Assembly: GCF_000150275.1 (NCBI RefSeq)
Contig: NW_002060966.1
Span: forward strand, 687,311 to 751,310
Origin: Trichoplax adhaerens
Lineage: Eukaryota; Placozoa; Uniplacotomia; Trichoplacea; Trichoplacidae
DNA length: 64,000 nucleotides
Direction of reading: 5' to 3'
A program made the translations under genes and the position numbers. Every line of letters begins with the position of its first letter. The first letter of the stretch is position 1. The notes beneath the pieces are model-generated. The model did not search any database. It saw nothing but the letters and a program-made list of their open reading frames with translations, and was not told the DNA's origin. Shown here in pieces: positions 1-10,414 of this stretch.

Positions 1-734
1 AGATGCATTTAAATTCTTGTTACTTGCATTTGGTGGAGCCAATTCGCTCCTACTCTCTGACAGTCTGGCTGTATCTGTTGGTAGTTTTAATAATTTTAAT
101 TTAATTCAGCGAATTCGCAGTTTTTCTTACGTTTCATAATCATCAAATGTAAAGCATAAATAAACATTACTCCTTTCAAAAACTGTAGTCAAGGTTATGA
201 TGATCATAATCCTGCAATTTTTTTATCATAAATTTAAATGCAACTTTGCACCTAACAGCCTAATAAAACGTTAGCCGTAGTCATTGAACTTCAATCACAG
301 CAAAAATGATATTTAGACCATTTAAAATCATTTATTTTCCCACCGCTCACATTTTTGAAACTCACTTACCAGTTATTACTTTACTGGTTAATAGCTTCTC
401 ATTAGCGATTCTTTCACCTCTTTCTACAGCTTACCATTTATAGATAGAAAACGATGATTAATAAACAAGTACCGAGCTCTACAGTTGACAATTGACGTAC
501 TTAGCAGTTGATTCACGAAGCACATTGCTAGTTTGGCGTTCTTGTCTGGAATGAAATAGTTCATCTAAAAGATAAATCGATCAGAAGATGAAAAATTTCT
601 ATACATTATTTGCTAACAACTTCTTATTTCGCCGGAGTTGTACATTAATAATTCTACAATTTTTCTGTAGTTAGGAAACGTAGCCTAGAAACCGTAACTG
701 ATATTGCATAGCGACTGAAATGATTAAGCTAGAT
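1..734. other. No recognisable gene
   Basis: AT-rich sequence with stops in all frames. I see no exon with credible splice borders, no RNA gene and no repeat. Confidence 0.5.
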
Positions 735-830
735 CATTGCAACGGATATGAAGAACATACCAGAAGATAAAAACCTGATCTTCGTTGTCATCAAATTCGA
801 AATCTTCAATATCAATAATGAGATTAATAA
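735..830 (-). pseudogene. Relic of the 3' end of a CARD-type exon
   Basis: Read on the minus strand, this stretch matches the 3' end and flank of the CARD exon that ends at 16912. It has an acidic open stretch (IDIEDFEFDDNEDQ), then a GTATGT donor-like site, then flanking sequence similar to that past 16912. The six-helix CARD core upstream is not visible. I take it as the surviving tail of another copy of the CARD gene. It could instead be a small acidic linker exon of the broken gene at 1.6-4.1 kb. Confidence 0.35.
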
Positions 831-899
831 AACTTAGCTTTAAGCTGCCCTTTCATATCAAATTAGGTGAGCTTAAGTAAAATTAACTTATTTCTAGAA

Positions 900-914
900 T
901 TAGGGTTAGGGTTA
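900..914 (+). repeat. Short interstitial telomere-type repeat (TTAGGG)
   Basis: Two perfect TTAGGG units followed by TTA. The same short tract recurs at 29012-29026. TTAGGG is the telomere repeat of most animals. Two units are too few to mark a chromosome end. Confidence 0.5.
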
Positions 915-930
915 AAAATAAAATTTGGTA

Positions 931-1640
931 CTACCGCTTATATTTTAATTGCTAATATGCTACAATCATGTAGTCTATCTAAAAATGGTTGCCGGGTTAT
1001 GATCAGGTCCAGTTTACGAAAGCATGCACGTATTTCAATTCAAATTCACAACAATTGAATTATATGTCACTCTTAAGCCTGTCTCTTTTTTCCAAAGTGT
1101 TCTTGATAAATACCCCGCTTAAAGCCAAAACATTTTCTTAAACACTACACTGTCCAAATTACCTTATGTAACATCTATGCATGATCAAATATTGTAGCTA
1201 CGTCATAGGTGCCGTATACTACTCTTATGCTATAGAGATCAGCATTATGATTTGTAACGAATTATGATAGGTAAAACGTAATAATCTAGACAAGTGCAAT
1301 CAGTTTACCATATCATGATAAAGATAAGACATGCCTATTTCGCGTTAAGCTTGCTATTGCTGTCAGTGAAAATTATATAGAAATATTCGAGGAATATTAA
1401 AACGGTTACCACTAAATACAATTCTCTTTGACCAATCAATAGGCTAGGTTTCTCTTAACGTACGATATTTTACGCTGTGTAGATCGTAAAACTATTTCAA
1501 ATGGCATTTACCAGACAATAAACGAAAAATTATTAAAATAACATTGGATTAATGACATATTGGATATAAATCCATTGAATAGACTTACGTGAAAAAGAAT
1601 CTGATAAATCGATATAGCTTATACTTCGGTGCATTACATC
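931..1640. other. No recognisable gene
   Basis: AT-rich spacer. The one short open frame starting near 867 runs through the telomere-type repeat and has no coding character. Confidence 0.45.
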
Positions 1641-1739
1641 CTGCTTTTGCGAAATTGGGACAAAAGTTTTGGAAGTCGCCGTCTTCTGGTAATTATCGTC
1701 TTAAATTTATAATCATTAATTTTTTAAGCTTAAATTGCA

Positions 1740-2404
1740 TAAGTTAGCCGGCAGGTGTAGTTAATGACATAAATTTTTTACTAGTTGACTTCCGCTGAGA
1801 ATGGTCTTTATCGTTACTTTCGTTATACCCTCGAATTCTTTTATCTAAAGTAAATTGTATTATTTCTAGTTGGGTCATAATATTCTTCTAATAAATATGG
1901 ATATTTGACCAGAACTGTGAAAAGCCAGTTAATGCTCTTAAGCTATTGTGATTAAGTGTCTTCTCAAAAATATAACAAGAACTACAGTTTCTTGTAAGCT
2001 TCACTTTATTACAAAAGATTAGGTTCGTCTCACAACTATCAAGGACTATCTAACTGCACTCAGACTATCTCTGGACTATCTAAATTATTACAGCAATATT
2101 CACTATTTATATACTGTACAATAAGTTACACAATGATTCTCTTTCAAATACAATCACATCTTACCAGTTAAGTTACAAGTCCATATCTATATTTACTATC
2201 ACGCTATCAATTCCTAATTTGCACTTCTAATTAAAGCGTCGTAATACAAATCTCATTTGGGGCTTCACTACAGCTATGTACTTCTAAAGCATTCGATTTA
2301 GTATTACTACTTACTAGTCTTACTATTTCTGTTCTTCACAGGTGAGATATTGGCCGTGGTATCTTTCATATTTGACTTTTTATTGTTTATTCCACTGGTA
2401 ATAC
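1740..2404 (-). pseudogene. Decayed linker exons of a second Roc-COR gene copy
   Basis: Two stretches are homologous to linker exons of the Roc-COR gene at 20.6-23.7 kb. The first, 2404-2324, is 81 nt, exactly the length of exon 23731-23651, with an AG acceptor and a GTAAGA donor. It encodes a residue pattern like the intact exon. The second begins at an acceptor before 1844 and parallels exon 23449-23303 (RIRGYNES here, RIRAYSES there). Its 3' half and donor have been lost. No Roc-COR body follows, so this is the truncated 3' side of the duplicated block. An LTR-like repeat (1971-2255) lies between the two exons and is absent from the intact locus. Confidence 0.6.
1971..2255 (-). mobile_element. 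LTR-like dispersed repeat, copy 1 (candidate solo LTR)
   Basis: This 285-bp stretch is clearly similar to 4443-4722 along its whole length. On the minus strand it has a TATATAAATAG box and, about 100 bp further, AATAAAG. That spacing is typical of a long terminal repeat. No internal retroelement coding sequence is present, so a solo LTR is the simplest reading. The minus-strand 5' end begins with TG, but the 3' end (TTGTTATA) does not finish with CA. The exact borders and the class are therefore uncertain, and a MITE is the main alternative. Confidence 0.5.
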
Positions 2405-3001
2405 CTTTTAATTAAAAATCAAGGATATGTTAGATCATAATGAAATTCTTTTCCGGAATTTTTTTCAATTTAAGTGGCAGAAAGGTGATACTTTCTAAAT
2501 TAATTCTATGGAAGATAAATATCCTGCAAATAAACTAAATAATATTTGTATGAACGTCTGCTTCCAAGATAGCACGCAATTCTTGTCTACAATAACACGG
2601 AATACATCGTATTGTACATGTTTGGGTCACAAATAAGAGTTTCAAATCATTTTTGGTTTTATTACAACCTAGAAGACTTGTTATCCAGTACAAAATTCTA
2701 ATCTTATATTTCCACTTGATTGTAAATCAAGATTCAAACTACCTGTGTATGATCTAAGCGTATTCTCCGTTACCAACATAAATTAAGTTATTTTAATACG
2801 TAACTTCATTGTCATAACACATTTTTAAGCAATTATCAGAGCTGTAACCTATTGCTACAGATGCCCTTGCGGCATTTAAAACAACACAATACTTATAGAA
2901 ATTTTGTAGTGTAGTCAAACACAGCTTATTACTCGTGCATAAACTAACATACAATTTGTAATCGAGTGCGAAAAATTATTTGGTTTATCTTCTTAATACA
3001 A

Positions 3002-4098
3002 CTATGTTGTACCTGGGTGATCGCTTGAATTATCAGACAGTATCCTGACATTTGTCTCCCCATCGTTACCTTTATTACTACTTAATGGTTCCTCTATGAA
3101 TTTAGCTATCTTATCAATTTCGTCCTTCAACCACTGAAAGTCTTCTATATCTTGTTCATTGCAACTATTTCCATTATTTCCACTATTTTCGCGATTTATC
3201 AATGAATATGGACGGCCTGAAAGTAATTTATATATCTTGCGTAGTTTATGATAAGTTGTCTTCATTTCTTCATATGGCTTTTTTTCTTTATATCTACTAA
3301 GCCGCTTCTATCTAATGCTAGAATGCTATCGCTACTGCGTATATATTTTTCCCATCTAGTCTCACTATAATAGGATCTCACAAAATCGATTTTATGCTTA
3401 TCGCAGATTTCTTTCCGAAATTTTAAACTTTCCATGTACTCTTTCTTAGAGGCGTCTAACTTATTAAGACTCTTATATAATTTTGCAATTTCATCTCGAA
3501 TATCTGCAATCAACAGGCGGCGATGGTTTGATATTCCATTTAGAATTTCCTTGGATTTTTCTAAATTTTCCTTTACTGTTTCGAATCTGGATTTTTTAAA
3601 ATTTTCCTTTGCTGTTTTGAATCTGGATTTTTCTAAGTGTGCTTTTCCGATCCCATAGAAAGCTTTACTCAATTCAACTTTATTTCTATACGTATCTTCT
3701 GGGACATTAACAACCCTTTTGTAAAAGCACTTTGACCCTCTAAAAGAATTATAATCACTTTCCCTGTCTTTCTTACGCTTGACTTTTCTAGTTCTGAGAG
3801 ATATTTCACCCAAAATGTTATTAATTTTTGCCCAAAATTGATAATCTTTGTATTCTTCATAATCTTTATTTTTTTTTATTACTATTTTGAACCAGTATTT
3901 AGCTTCTTTTAATTGATCTATAGCAAAGTAAGCTTTTCCTAAATATTCCGCTGAATCTATTCTGTGCCAACTATTATCTTTAAAGTTTTTCTTCTTGATT
4001 CTATATGACCGCCAAAAGCAATCTATAGCTCGAAGATAATCACCCTGCATATAAAATAGATTGCCAATGGTATCATTAAGTAAGGCCAACTTGACTGT
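3002..4098 (-). pseudogene. Truncated, frameshifted copy of the TPR gene at 25.3-27.1 kb
   Basis: The minus-strand sequence is nearly identical to the 3' 60% of the intact TPR gene, and the similarity continues through its downstream flank. It lacks the first roughly 240 residues: homology stops abruptly near 4098, where the intact copy reads on. A one-base loss in a T-run near 3285 shifts the frame. This splits the product into a 275-residue piece ending in SHMKK and an 87-residue tail in another frame. It also has an 18-residue insertion relative to the intact copy, made by local duplication of the segment encoding KSRFKTAKENFK. I infer a recent partial duplication that no longer encodes the protein. 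A functional short form is not excluded but lacks any visible start-exon context. Confidence 0.8.
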
Positions 4099-4442
4099 TA
4101 CCTTATTAAAGATTGGTATGTTTTTGTTTAAAGATTATAACTATTTCTGTTAAGTTAGAAGTAATGCTTTACCGATTAGATAGAATTATTAACAATGCGT
4201 ATCACATCACATTGTCGTTGCAGGCATATATAGCTTATTAGATTGTAGTGAATGGGTTCTGTAACCCATAAATATGCAATCTACTAACGTCAATTAAGAT
4301 ATTAGATTTGAATAAATCCCTAATGTGGCAAAAATAGTCCGGCATCGCATTTAATTTTTGTGGTATTATTTAACGATAGAACGTCTGGTAGAGAAGAATT
4401 TACCTATCTTTTCTCAAATAGCAATCGAAAGTAATTCAAGAA
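4099..4442. other. Intergenic; break point of the duplicated block
   Basis: Homology to the intact TPR gene ends at about 4098. I see no coding sequence from there to the repeat at 4443. Confidence 0.4.
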
Positions 4443-4722
4443 TATAACAAGAACTACAGTTTCTTGCAAACTTCACTTTATTACATAAGATTATGTTCGT
4501 CTTACTACTACCAAGGACTATCGAACTGCAATCAGACTATCTCTGGACTATCTAAATTATCACAGCTATATTCCTGATTTAAATACAATTCGTCACACTA
4601 TGGTTTTCCTTCAATCACAATCATATCTTACAAATTAAGTTACAAGATCATATCTAAATTTACTATCGCGCGATCAACTCATATTTTGCACTTCTAATGA
4701 AAGTATCACAATACAAATCTCA
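4443..4722 (-). mobile_element. LTR-like dispersed repeat, copy 2
   Basis: About 280 bp, a full-length relative of 1971-2255 in the same orientation. The AATAAAG and the AT-rich TATA-like block are conserved at matching positions. It lies just outside the truncated TPR copy, so the two repeats bracket the broken duplicate. Confidence 0.5.
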
Positions 4723-5586
4723 CAGTACTCACATACTTAGCGCAACCTATTGTAATCTCAGATCTTTATATAAACATCTCAATATAGCCGCTACAATACG
4801 AACTGTAAACGCCTTCTACAAATAGTCACTAAAGACAATCTTACACTCTAGCGTACAGATCAGCCTATTCTCGTAAATCTTAAATCGTAATCTAAGCTAC
4901 ATTCAGGGCTTTTTTTACAGATACTTATTAAGCTATCCTACTAAGATATTTCCTCTAAACTTAGGAATGGTACTTTGAACCTTAACAACCTTGAAAGTGA
5001 TAGATACAATTTAGTTTGGCTAGCTGGCAATTACTATTTTAATCTATCTAGTCCTAAACTACTGTAAGGTTATCAACTGTTAAACACTAAAGTTCCAATT
5101 CAGGAGACCATAATACATTTCTTAAACATAGACATATATAGCACGTAACGTAGAAATAAGGTGCAATTCACGAAGTCTGCTTTCGTGAAATATCTCAGTT
5201 GTGCTGCAATTTGACCAATCTTTCGGATATTAAAACTTACGCTCTTAATATTACAACAAGTTTTAAATTCACTCATATAACTAAATCAATTCAATTCATA
5301 CAGCACCTATCTAATACTACAATAGCACAATAAACATAGTTATCTGCAAGATAAAATTTATCCTGTAAGCAATGATATAGTAATCAATTTCAATTCAAAA
5401 TATTATTGTAATGCTATAAAGGACTATAACTGCTGTGCCTGACTAAAACTAAAAGATATCCTTAAATTCAGCATTTTATTTTAGCTATAGCTAATTTCAA
5501 TCCACAGTCGGTATATGCTGTATGTACATAAAATATACTTAGATCGCAATCTATCTAAAATTTGATCTTGGATATTTTCCATGTAG
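4723..5586. other. No recognisable gene
   Basis: AT-rich spacer between the repeat and the plus-strand CARD exon. An upstream first exon for the CARD exon is expected here but I could not identify one. Confidence 0.4.
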
Positions 5587-5919
5587 GAGCAACAACTACA
5601 TATATAATGGTTGTAAGCAAATGTATTAAAGAAGTTATTGTTAAACATTATTCAGAGATTGCTAAAGACGTCCCCATAGCAGATATATTATATGATTTAC
5701 GAGCAACAGCAATATTGTCTAATGAAGAAGTCAGCAAATTGAGAGATCACTGTAAATCTGACCAAGATCGCGCCTTTAAATTCCTAAAAGTACTAGAATC
5801 AAGAAGCGATAGGAATTTTTATCAATTTTGTACAATATTACAACACAGCGATATTAAAAATGTGCAAAATCTTGGTAACAAACTGGAAAGAGCAGCTACC
5901 GCAGTTGTGCAGAAACAAA
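5587..5919 (+). CDS. CARD-domain exon (partial gene)
   Basis: An open exon of 333 nt runs from an AG acceptor at 5585-5586 to a GTAAGT donor at 5920. Both borders are phase 1. An internal ATG at 5607 is the only likely start if the exon is first. The encoded stretch of about 105 residues has the helix pattern of a caspase-recruitment domain: IKEVIVKHYSEI (helix 1), ILYDLRATAILSNEEV (helix 2 and the turn), KFLKVLESRS, then FYQFCTILQHS and LGNKLE. CARDs make homotypic contacts in apoptosis and innate-immune adaptors. The 111-residue size suits one domain. It is distantly similar to the CARD exon at 16912-17295 on the other strand. No complete gene could be assembled around it. Confidence 0.6.
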
Positions 5920-7178
5920 GTAAGTCCATTGCTTGACAACATAAATATTTTGTCAAGACATTAGAAAATTGCCCTTAAGATTTGATTGAAGATTTATATT
6001 GTTAGATTTTTAAATTTAGATTGAAAAAAAATAGTAATGAGTTTTTAGATAGTTCATCTTGGCGTCTAAAAATAATGAATGGCCCTGAATATTCTTTTGT
6101 TATCACTGAATGATAACTTATAAAATTCAGTACAATTTTGTCTTTCTTAGGCTAAGGATAACTTGTAGCGTTTTTATAATGTTACATTGGGTAATATTAG
6201 TTACCCAAATATTATACTGAATGCAGTGCGCTGAAAATTATACTATACCGTGGCTATCAAAGACTGTACGTCTTCGTTATTATTAGTCAAGCAAAATAGA
6301 ATTTATTGCACATATCTAGAAATTTTTATTACAATTTATTGGTATCAAAATAACAGTATAGAATACATCCACAAGCATTATAATCAGTCTTAATCACTTA
6401 CTGTTTAATTAAAAATAATTGATCATTACGTCGAACATTTTTTAAAGAAGTTTATACAATTGAATCGATCATTCAGTAAGCTTTTTATTCCTTATTTACG
6501 AAATGTAATCTTAGTTAGTGATGGGAACTGTCATGTGACTTTCCCTGGCTATCAGCAACGATCTGTACGGCGGATTAATAGTTAGAGCGTTATCATCCAT
6601 AAGAAGACTTTAATTAAAATATCTAGAAACATTTATAGTAGCAGTATGATATGATTTAATAAAATTTATCGGCGTCAGTTATGCAGCAAAGCATATCAAT
6701 ATTATAATTTCAAATAATTTTTGCTTGCGCTACAATGCTGCAGCACGGTGTATTAACAGACAATGGTTTCACTTTCGTTTAGAATATAAAATAGTATAAG
6801 TTGATCATTGTAGATGGAGACATAAATACCATAGCCCCTCGTTAAATTGATAACATATGTATGAGGTCAAGACAGAAAGAAATTAAAAGTTGATGTCACA
6901 TCATTTGAGAAATTTAATGGTAAATAGCAGATGATAGATTAAATTTGGATTAGATCTCATAACCTTAGTGTGAAATAGTAATCATTGCACACGATATTGG
7001 ATTTATAAATGTTTTATAATAAGTAGTTCATAAATATTACATAACTTAGACTGAGCCATTAAATCAAAGGATAAATTTATCTTTCTCCTAAATTGAAATT
7101 TTTTCTTCAGTGGCTTTTAGTTCAGGTTACTTTTTTAGTTAGTATTAATTGATATTTACTGTCTTGTTTCGGATATAA
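5920..7178. other. Decayed copy of the 18.2-18.9 kb region
   Basis: Parts of 6.6-7.2 kb match the reverse complement of the flank upstream of the minus-strand CARD gene. For example, the TTTATAGTAGCAGTATGA block near 6630 recurs inverted near 18810. I see no complete exon before 7179. Confidence 0.45.
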
Positions 7179-7315
7179 ATGAGAATGAAAGCTTTCAAAA
7201 ATCAGAAAATAGCACTGAAAATAAGGTAATTTCATTTCATCCAGGCAATGAGAAAATTAGTGAAGAACAACTTTTACAACAAAGCAAGATCGGGAACAAG
7301 CGAAAAAAGACCTAG
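7179..7315 (+). pseudogene. Broken copy of the CARD-gene first exon
   Basis: The stretch aligns with the 139-nt first exon of the CARD gene at 18275-18137. It begins with ATG, has NQKIAL where the intact exon has NQQITL, then an in-frame TAA, then the conserved QAMRK. One base is missing from an A-run just after that, and a GT donor follows at 7316. The stop and the frameshift make it a pseudo-exon. Confidence 0.55.
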
Positions 7316-7578
7316 GTAAAAAAATAATGGATCATTTTAGGATAATTCTTAGCAGCTACAACATCGCATTTGCTGATAAGCTATAGTTTATATCGTTGAT
7401 CTGATCCTTCATCAAATTTATTATATCCTATTTACGAAATGTAATCTTAACTCGAACAGATTTAAATAGAATATAATTTATTATTTGCTTCGGAAATTCT
7501 TACATTTTTAATTTTATTAAATAATTACTGGCATAATGATAACTAATACAAGGCTGTCCAAATGTACTTTTGTTATAG

Positions 7579-7770
7579 GAAGTGAAGACGAAAATGAGTC
7601 TGATCAATTTGATTCTGCACCTGGTAGTCCTGAAGAGACGAGTAGTAGCGAAAAATTAGAGTCAACATCATCAGTCTTTGCTGATAGAAATAAAAGGAAG
7701 CGATATTCCTCTTATCATTTATCAGAGGCTTTAAGTCCAGCTCACAAGCGATCAAATGACTCTGATAATG
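7579..7770 (+). CDS. Acidic/serine-rich linker exon, paralogue of CARD-gene exon 2
   Basis: An open exon of 192 nt lies between an AG acceptor (7577-7578) and a GTAAGTG donor (7771), phase 1 on both sides. It starts with GSEDENESD, matching EEDENESD at the start of exon 17865-17716 of the minus-strand CARD gene; the DNA there is identical over about 20 bases. The product is low in complexity: acidic, Ser-rich, then a basic patch NKRKR. It looks like a flexible linker rather than a folded domain. The exon itself is intact, but the first exon 5' of it is broken and the expected CARD exon 3' of it is missing, where an LTR element now sits. The gene as a whole is therefore probably dead. Confidence 0.5.
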
Positions 7771-8115
7771 GTAAGTGAGTTTGCTAAATACTTTTTTAAT
7801 GATAGCCCTTAAAAGTTAGGATATATTTTAGTGTCAAAAATAAATTTAATTTCCATGTTATTTCCATATCTAAATTTATTATATGGAAATAACAAACAAT
7901 ATTTAACGTGCACTCTATTAATAGAATAATGGTAGCTCACCGCATTCATTTTTAATTTGGATTAGTATTTTACGTTTATGTCATGGATTATTACTGCAGT
8001 TGTAATATAGAAGCCTTTCTACTGCTGTATGATAAGTGAAGAAATTTACTTTTTCTTTTGTGAGGAAACTAGCTGGTGCTGTCGTTCTCGTACTAAATGT
8101 TGCAAATTATGATTT
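7771..8115. other. No recognisable gene
   Basis: Spacer between the linker exon and the LTR-like element. I see no CARD sequence here. Confidence 0.4.
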
Positions 8116-8749
8116 GTGACTGTCGTAGTCAGCCCACGACAGGGAGACCTGGGCCTTTGAAGTTGTATGAATGCTAGAGCTACAACAGCCAAGTATGCCC
8201 CAACGGGCTAAGCATATACTAGTCTTAGACTTTTAAAATAGTTTTATTGAGTGAAGGTAGTCTTGCCATCCAAGACTACTCTGACCCCACGGTCAACCGA
8301 CAACTGAACTCACGGTCAATCGACAACTGTCCTGCTAGTGAGAGCGCTGGGCTTTATATACCCTAGCTCGGTTGCACTCGGTGCACAGCTTAGGTAAACA
8401 ACTCTAAAACATACAGCTTTTGTATAGCCGACTGTCTATATAGTTTAGTATGGCAGACGGCGTAAACAACACTAATGAGTTATGAACTAATTAAGGGCCA
8501 ATTAACAACCAAAGGCTCAGCACAAAGTAACAGAAATTACTATTGTGTGAATATTACTTATCACCTCTGTAAATACATTGCTCTGCACAGTCTACAACAA
8601 GTATAACTAGACTACTAATAATGTTACAATTATCCCATAGCTAATAAATAAATGTTATTAACAATTAATAAAATCTTAATTACTAATTACTAATTACTAA
8701 GGCTAATGCCACAATTAATTGACGGAGTCTATACTCCGTCATAGTCAGT
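8116..8749 (-). mobile_element. Candidate solo LTR, about 634 bp
   Basis: This block is more GC-rich than its surroundings and is flanked by a 5-bp direct repeat GATTT (8111-8115 and 8750-8754), as expected of a target-site duplication. On the minus strand it has GGTATATAAAGCCC as a TATA box and, about 100 bp further, CTCAATAAAACT as a polyadenylation signal. Its ends carry related inverted sequences (TGACTGTCGTAG and CATAGTCA). A GACGGAGT hairpin with 8-bp arms sits at 8721-8740. No reverse-transcriptase or gag-like frame is present, so it is a solo LTR or a related non-coding element. It occupies the place where the third exon of the plus-strand CARD-gene copy would be expected. Confidence 0.6.
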
Positions 8750-8754
8750 GATTT

Positions 8755-9150
8755 AACCTCTTTGATTATTCAATTGATCTAACGTTTTAATTCCGACTTC
8801 CTGTGTCTATAGGTAGAATATACTTATGAAATGGGCAAGAATTGCGTCAAATTTTGATAACGTTAATAGCAATGCATAAACCTAACATCCTTACAAAGAA
8901 ATCTAAATTTATGAACTAAATTGTATTAAAAGTAGCTGGAATCAAATAATAGCGTAAACCAAAATGATTGATCAAACCTCCATCGCTATATCAGACATTC
9001 TTCTTGAGCAGTCGAAGGACTAAATAGAAATATAAAATACAGGAAATGATTACATAATTTGACTAAAAATAATTTAGATCAAAATAATAAATCTTAACAA
9101 TTTATTTATTTTGCAACTGAAGAAGATAGTGTAAATTAAAGATAGAGCTA
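8755..9150. other. No recognisable gene
   Basis: AT-rich spacer with no credible exon or repeat. Confidence 0.4.
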
Positions 9151-9164
9151 AACAGTGTCAGAAA

Positions 9165-9310
9165 AGCCTTTGTACAGATAAGCTTGCCTACACTCTTTGC
9201 TATTGCATATCTGAAATCAGCAATTTATTCAACATTATAAAATATTATTATTCAAAATATTGGCGATAAGTTTATTTGAATTTGTTATTATATAAATGTA
9301 CATGTGTTAC
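9165..9310 (+). repeat. Diverged dispersed repeat, copy 1
   Basis: Similar to 27850-27990 on the same strand. Shared blocks include ATTGC(A/G)TATCTGAAA, ATTCAAC and AATTTGTTATTATAT. It is probably a relic of a common duplicated segment. No function can be assigned. Confidence 0.4.
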
Positions 9311-9800
9311 GGTTCATCATTACCGTAAATAAAAAAAAAGATATTTATTCATATTTTTTCTAATGTAGAGTTGTGATATGTTAAGTTGTTAATGGATTTT
9401 CATTAATGAATGTGTGATAAAGATTGTCACACTTGATTAGTGAGTTGTTAAGTAACAAGTCTAGTTGATTTGTTAATTGGAGTAAGAGTGGCAAACACTC
9501 AATATTAATTTACATATATTTATTCTATACTGACTATCATAAATACTTATATGTTATACAAAATCAAGTATATTGTAAATAGAATTATGCCGATAGAAAC
9601 TGGCACAGGTATATAAGAGCGTGCCTTTAATCATAGAAGGAGTTCTTATATTACATTGCCTAGTAGTATATTCTATCGTTCGAATAAAGAGGATTTATGA
9701 AGTTATCTGGATATTCTTACTGCTAAATAAGGTCTTATACTGAGCTGGTCGAGTTAGTGAAGCTTATTGGCAACGGTATATTACGGTAGAGCGGTTACGC
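9304..9800 (+). other. LTR-like regulatory block of unknown origin
   Basis: On the plus strand a GTATATAAGAGC TATA-like box (about 9610) precedes GAATAAAGAGG (about 9686) by roughly 75 bp, as in an LTR. A TTACGGT/ACCGTAA inverted repeat lies at the left side near 9308-9330. I could not define ends or a target duplication, so this is only a candidate. It might be a promoter and polyadenylation signal that are unrelated. Confidence 0.25.
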
Positions 9801-10210
9801 TAGAAATAATTAGTTACTTAAGCCACAAATGACGTTAAGACAGCATGTAAAAACACAATAACTGACTGCCCTTATGAAAACACCTAATAAATTACTAACA
9901 GTTGCGAAACTTATGCGTATCCTACTACCATTTCTATACCTTCAGTACTATAGCTACCCCCATCATCATGGTGGTGCATCACACGAACATGCATCACTCT
10001 GATCCTTGTACTAACGCTTGCTGAAAGCAGCTCACAACGAAGAAATGTTCTATTTATATCTTGATCTAAGATATCTAAATAAGTAATCGGAGTTAACCAT
10101 AGGAGAGTTCATCACAAAGTAAGATGCTGGATAAAGTGCTTTCAATGGTAAAGAGCAAATTGTTAATGGAGCAAGCTACATAGCTAAGAAATTTAATCAT
10201 ATTCTACGAA

Positions 10211-10408
10211 TCACCTCTTTAGCTGATCATATAACAGATTTTCAGGTGATTTTACTGTCTTCGACATTATTATTACTTCATTCTCTTTTTCGCTTGTTGC
10301 CTTTCCTACTTTATCGTAACTGTTATTCCCTTTCCCTTTTTCCATTGCCCTAATCACGCATAATATCCCTATTATCAATGCTATTTTCTGATTTCTGGGA
10401 GATTCCAT
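10211..10408 (-). pseudogene. Paralogue of the CARD-gene first exon
   Basis: Reading from ATG at 10408, the frame aligns with the first exon at 18275-18137: NQKIALII here matches NQQITLII there, followed by the conserved IRAM/IQAM step. The frame stays open for 65 codons. The donor of the intact gene (GAG/GTAAAA) is replaced by a weak GAA/GTAATA in a different phase. No linker or CARD exon follows, so I treat it as an orphan exon. Nearby sequence to 10620 also matches flanks of the copies at 16.2 and 18.3 kb. Confidence 0.4.
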
Positions 10409-10414
10409 GTTCAC

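Noticed and set aside
867-1058. 63-codon plus-strand frame
   Set aside because: Its start runs through the TTAGGG tract and the composition is that of translated spacer.
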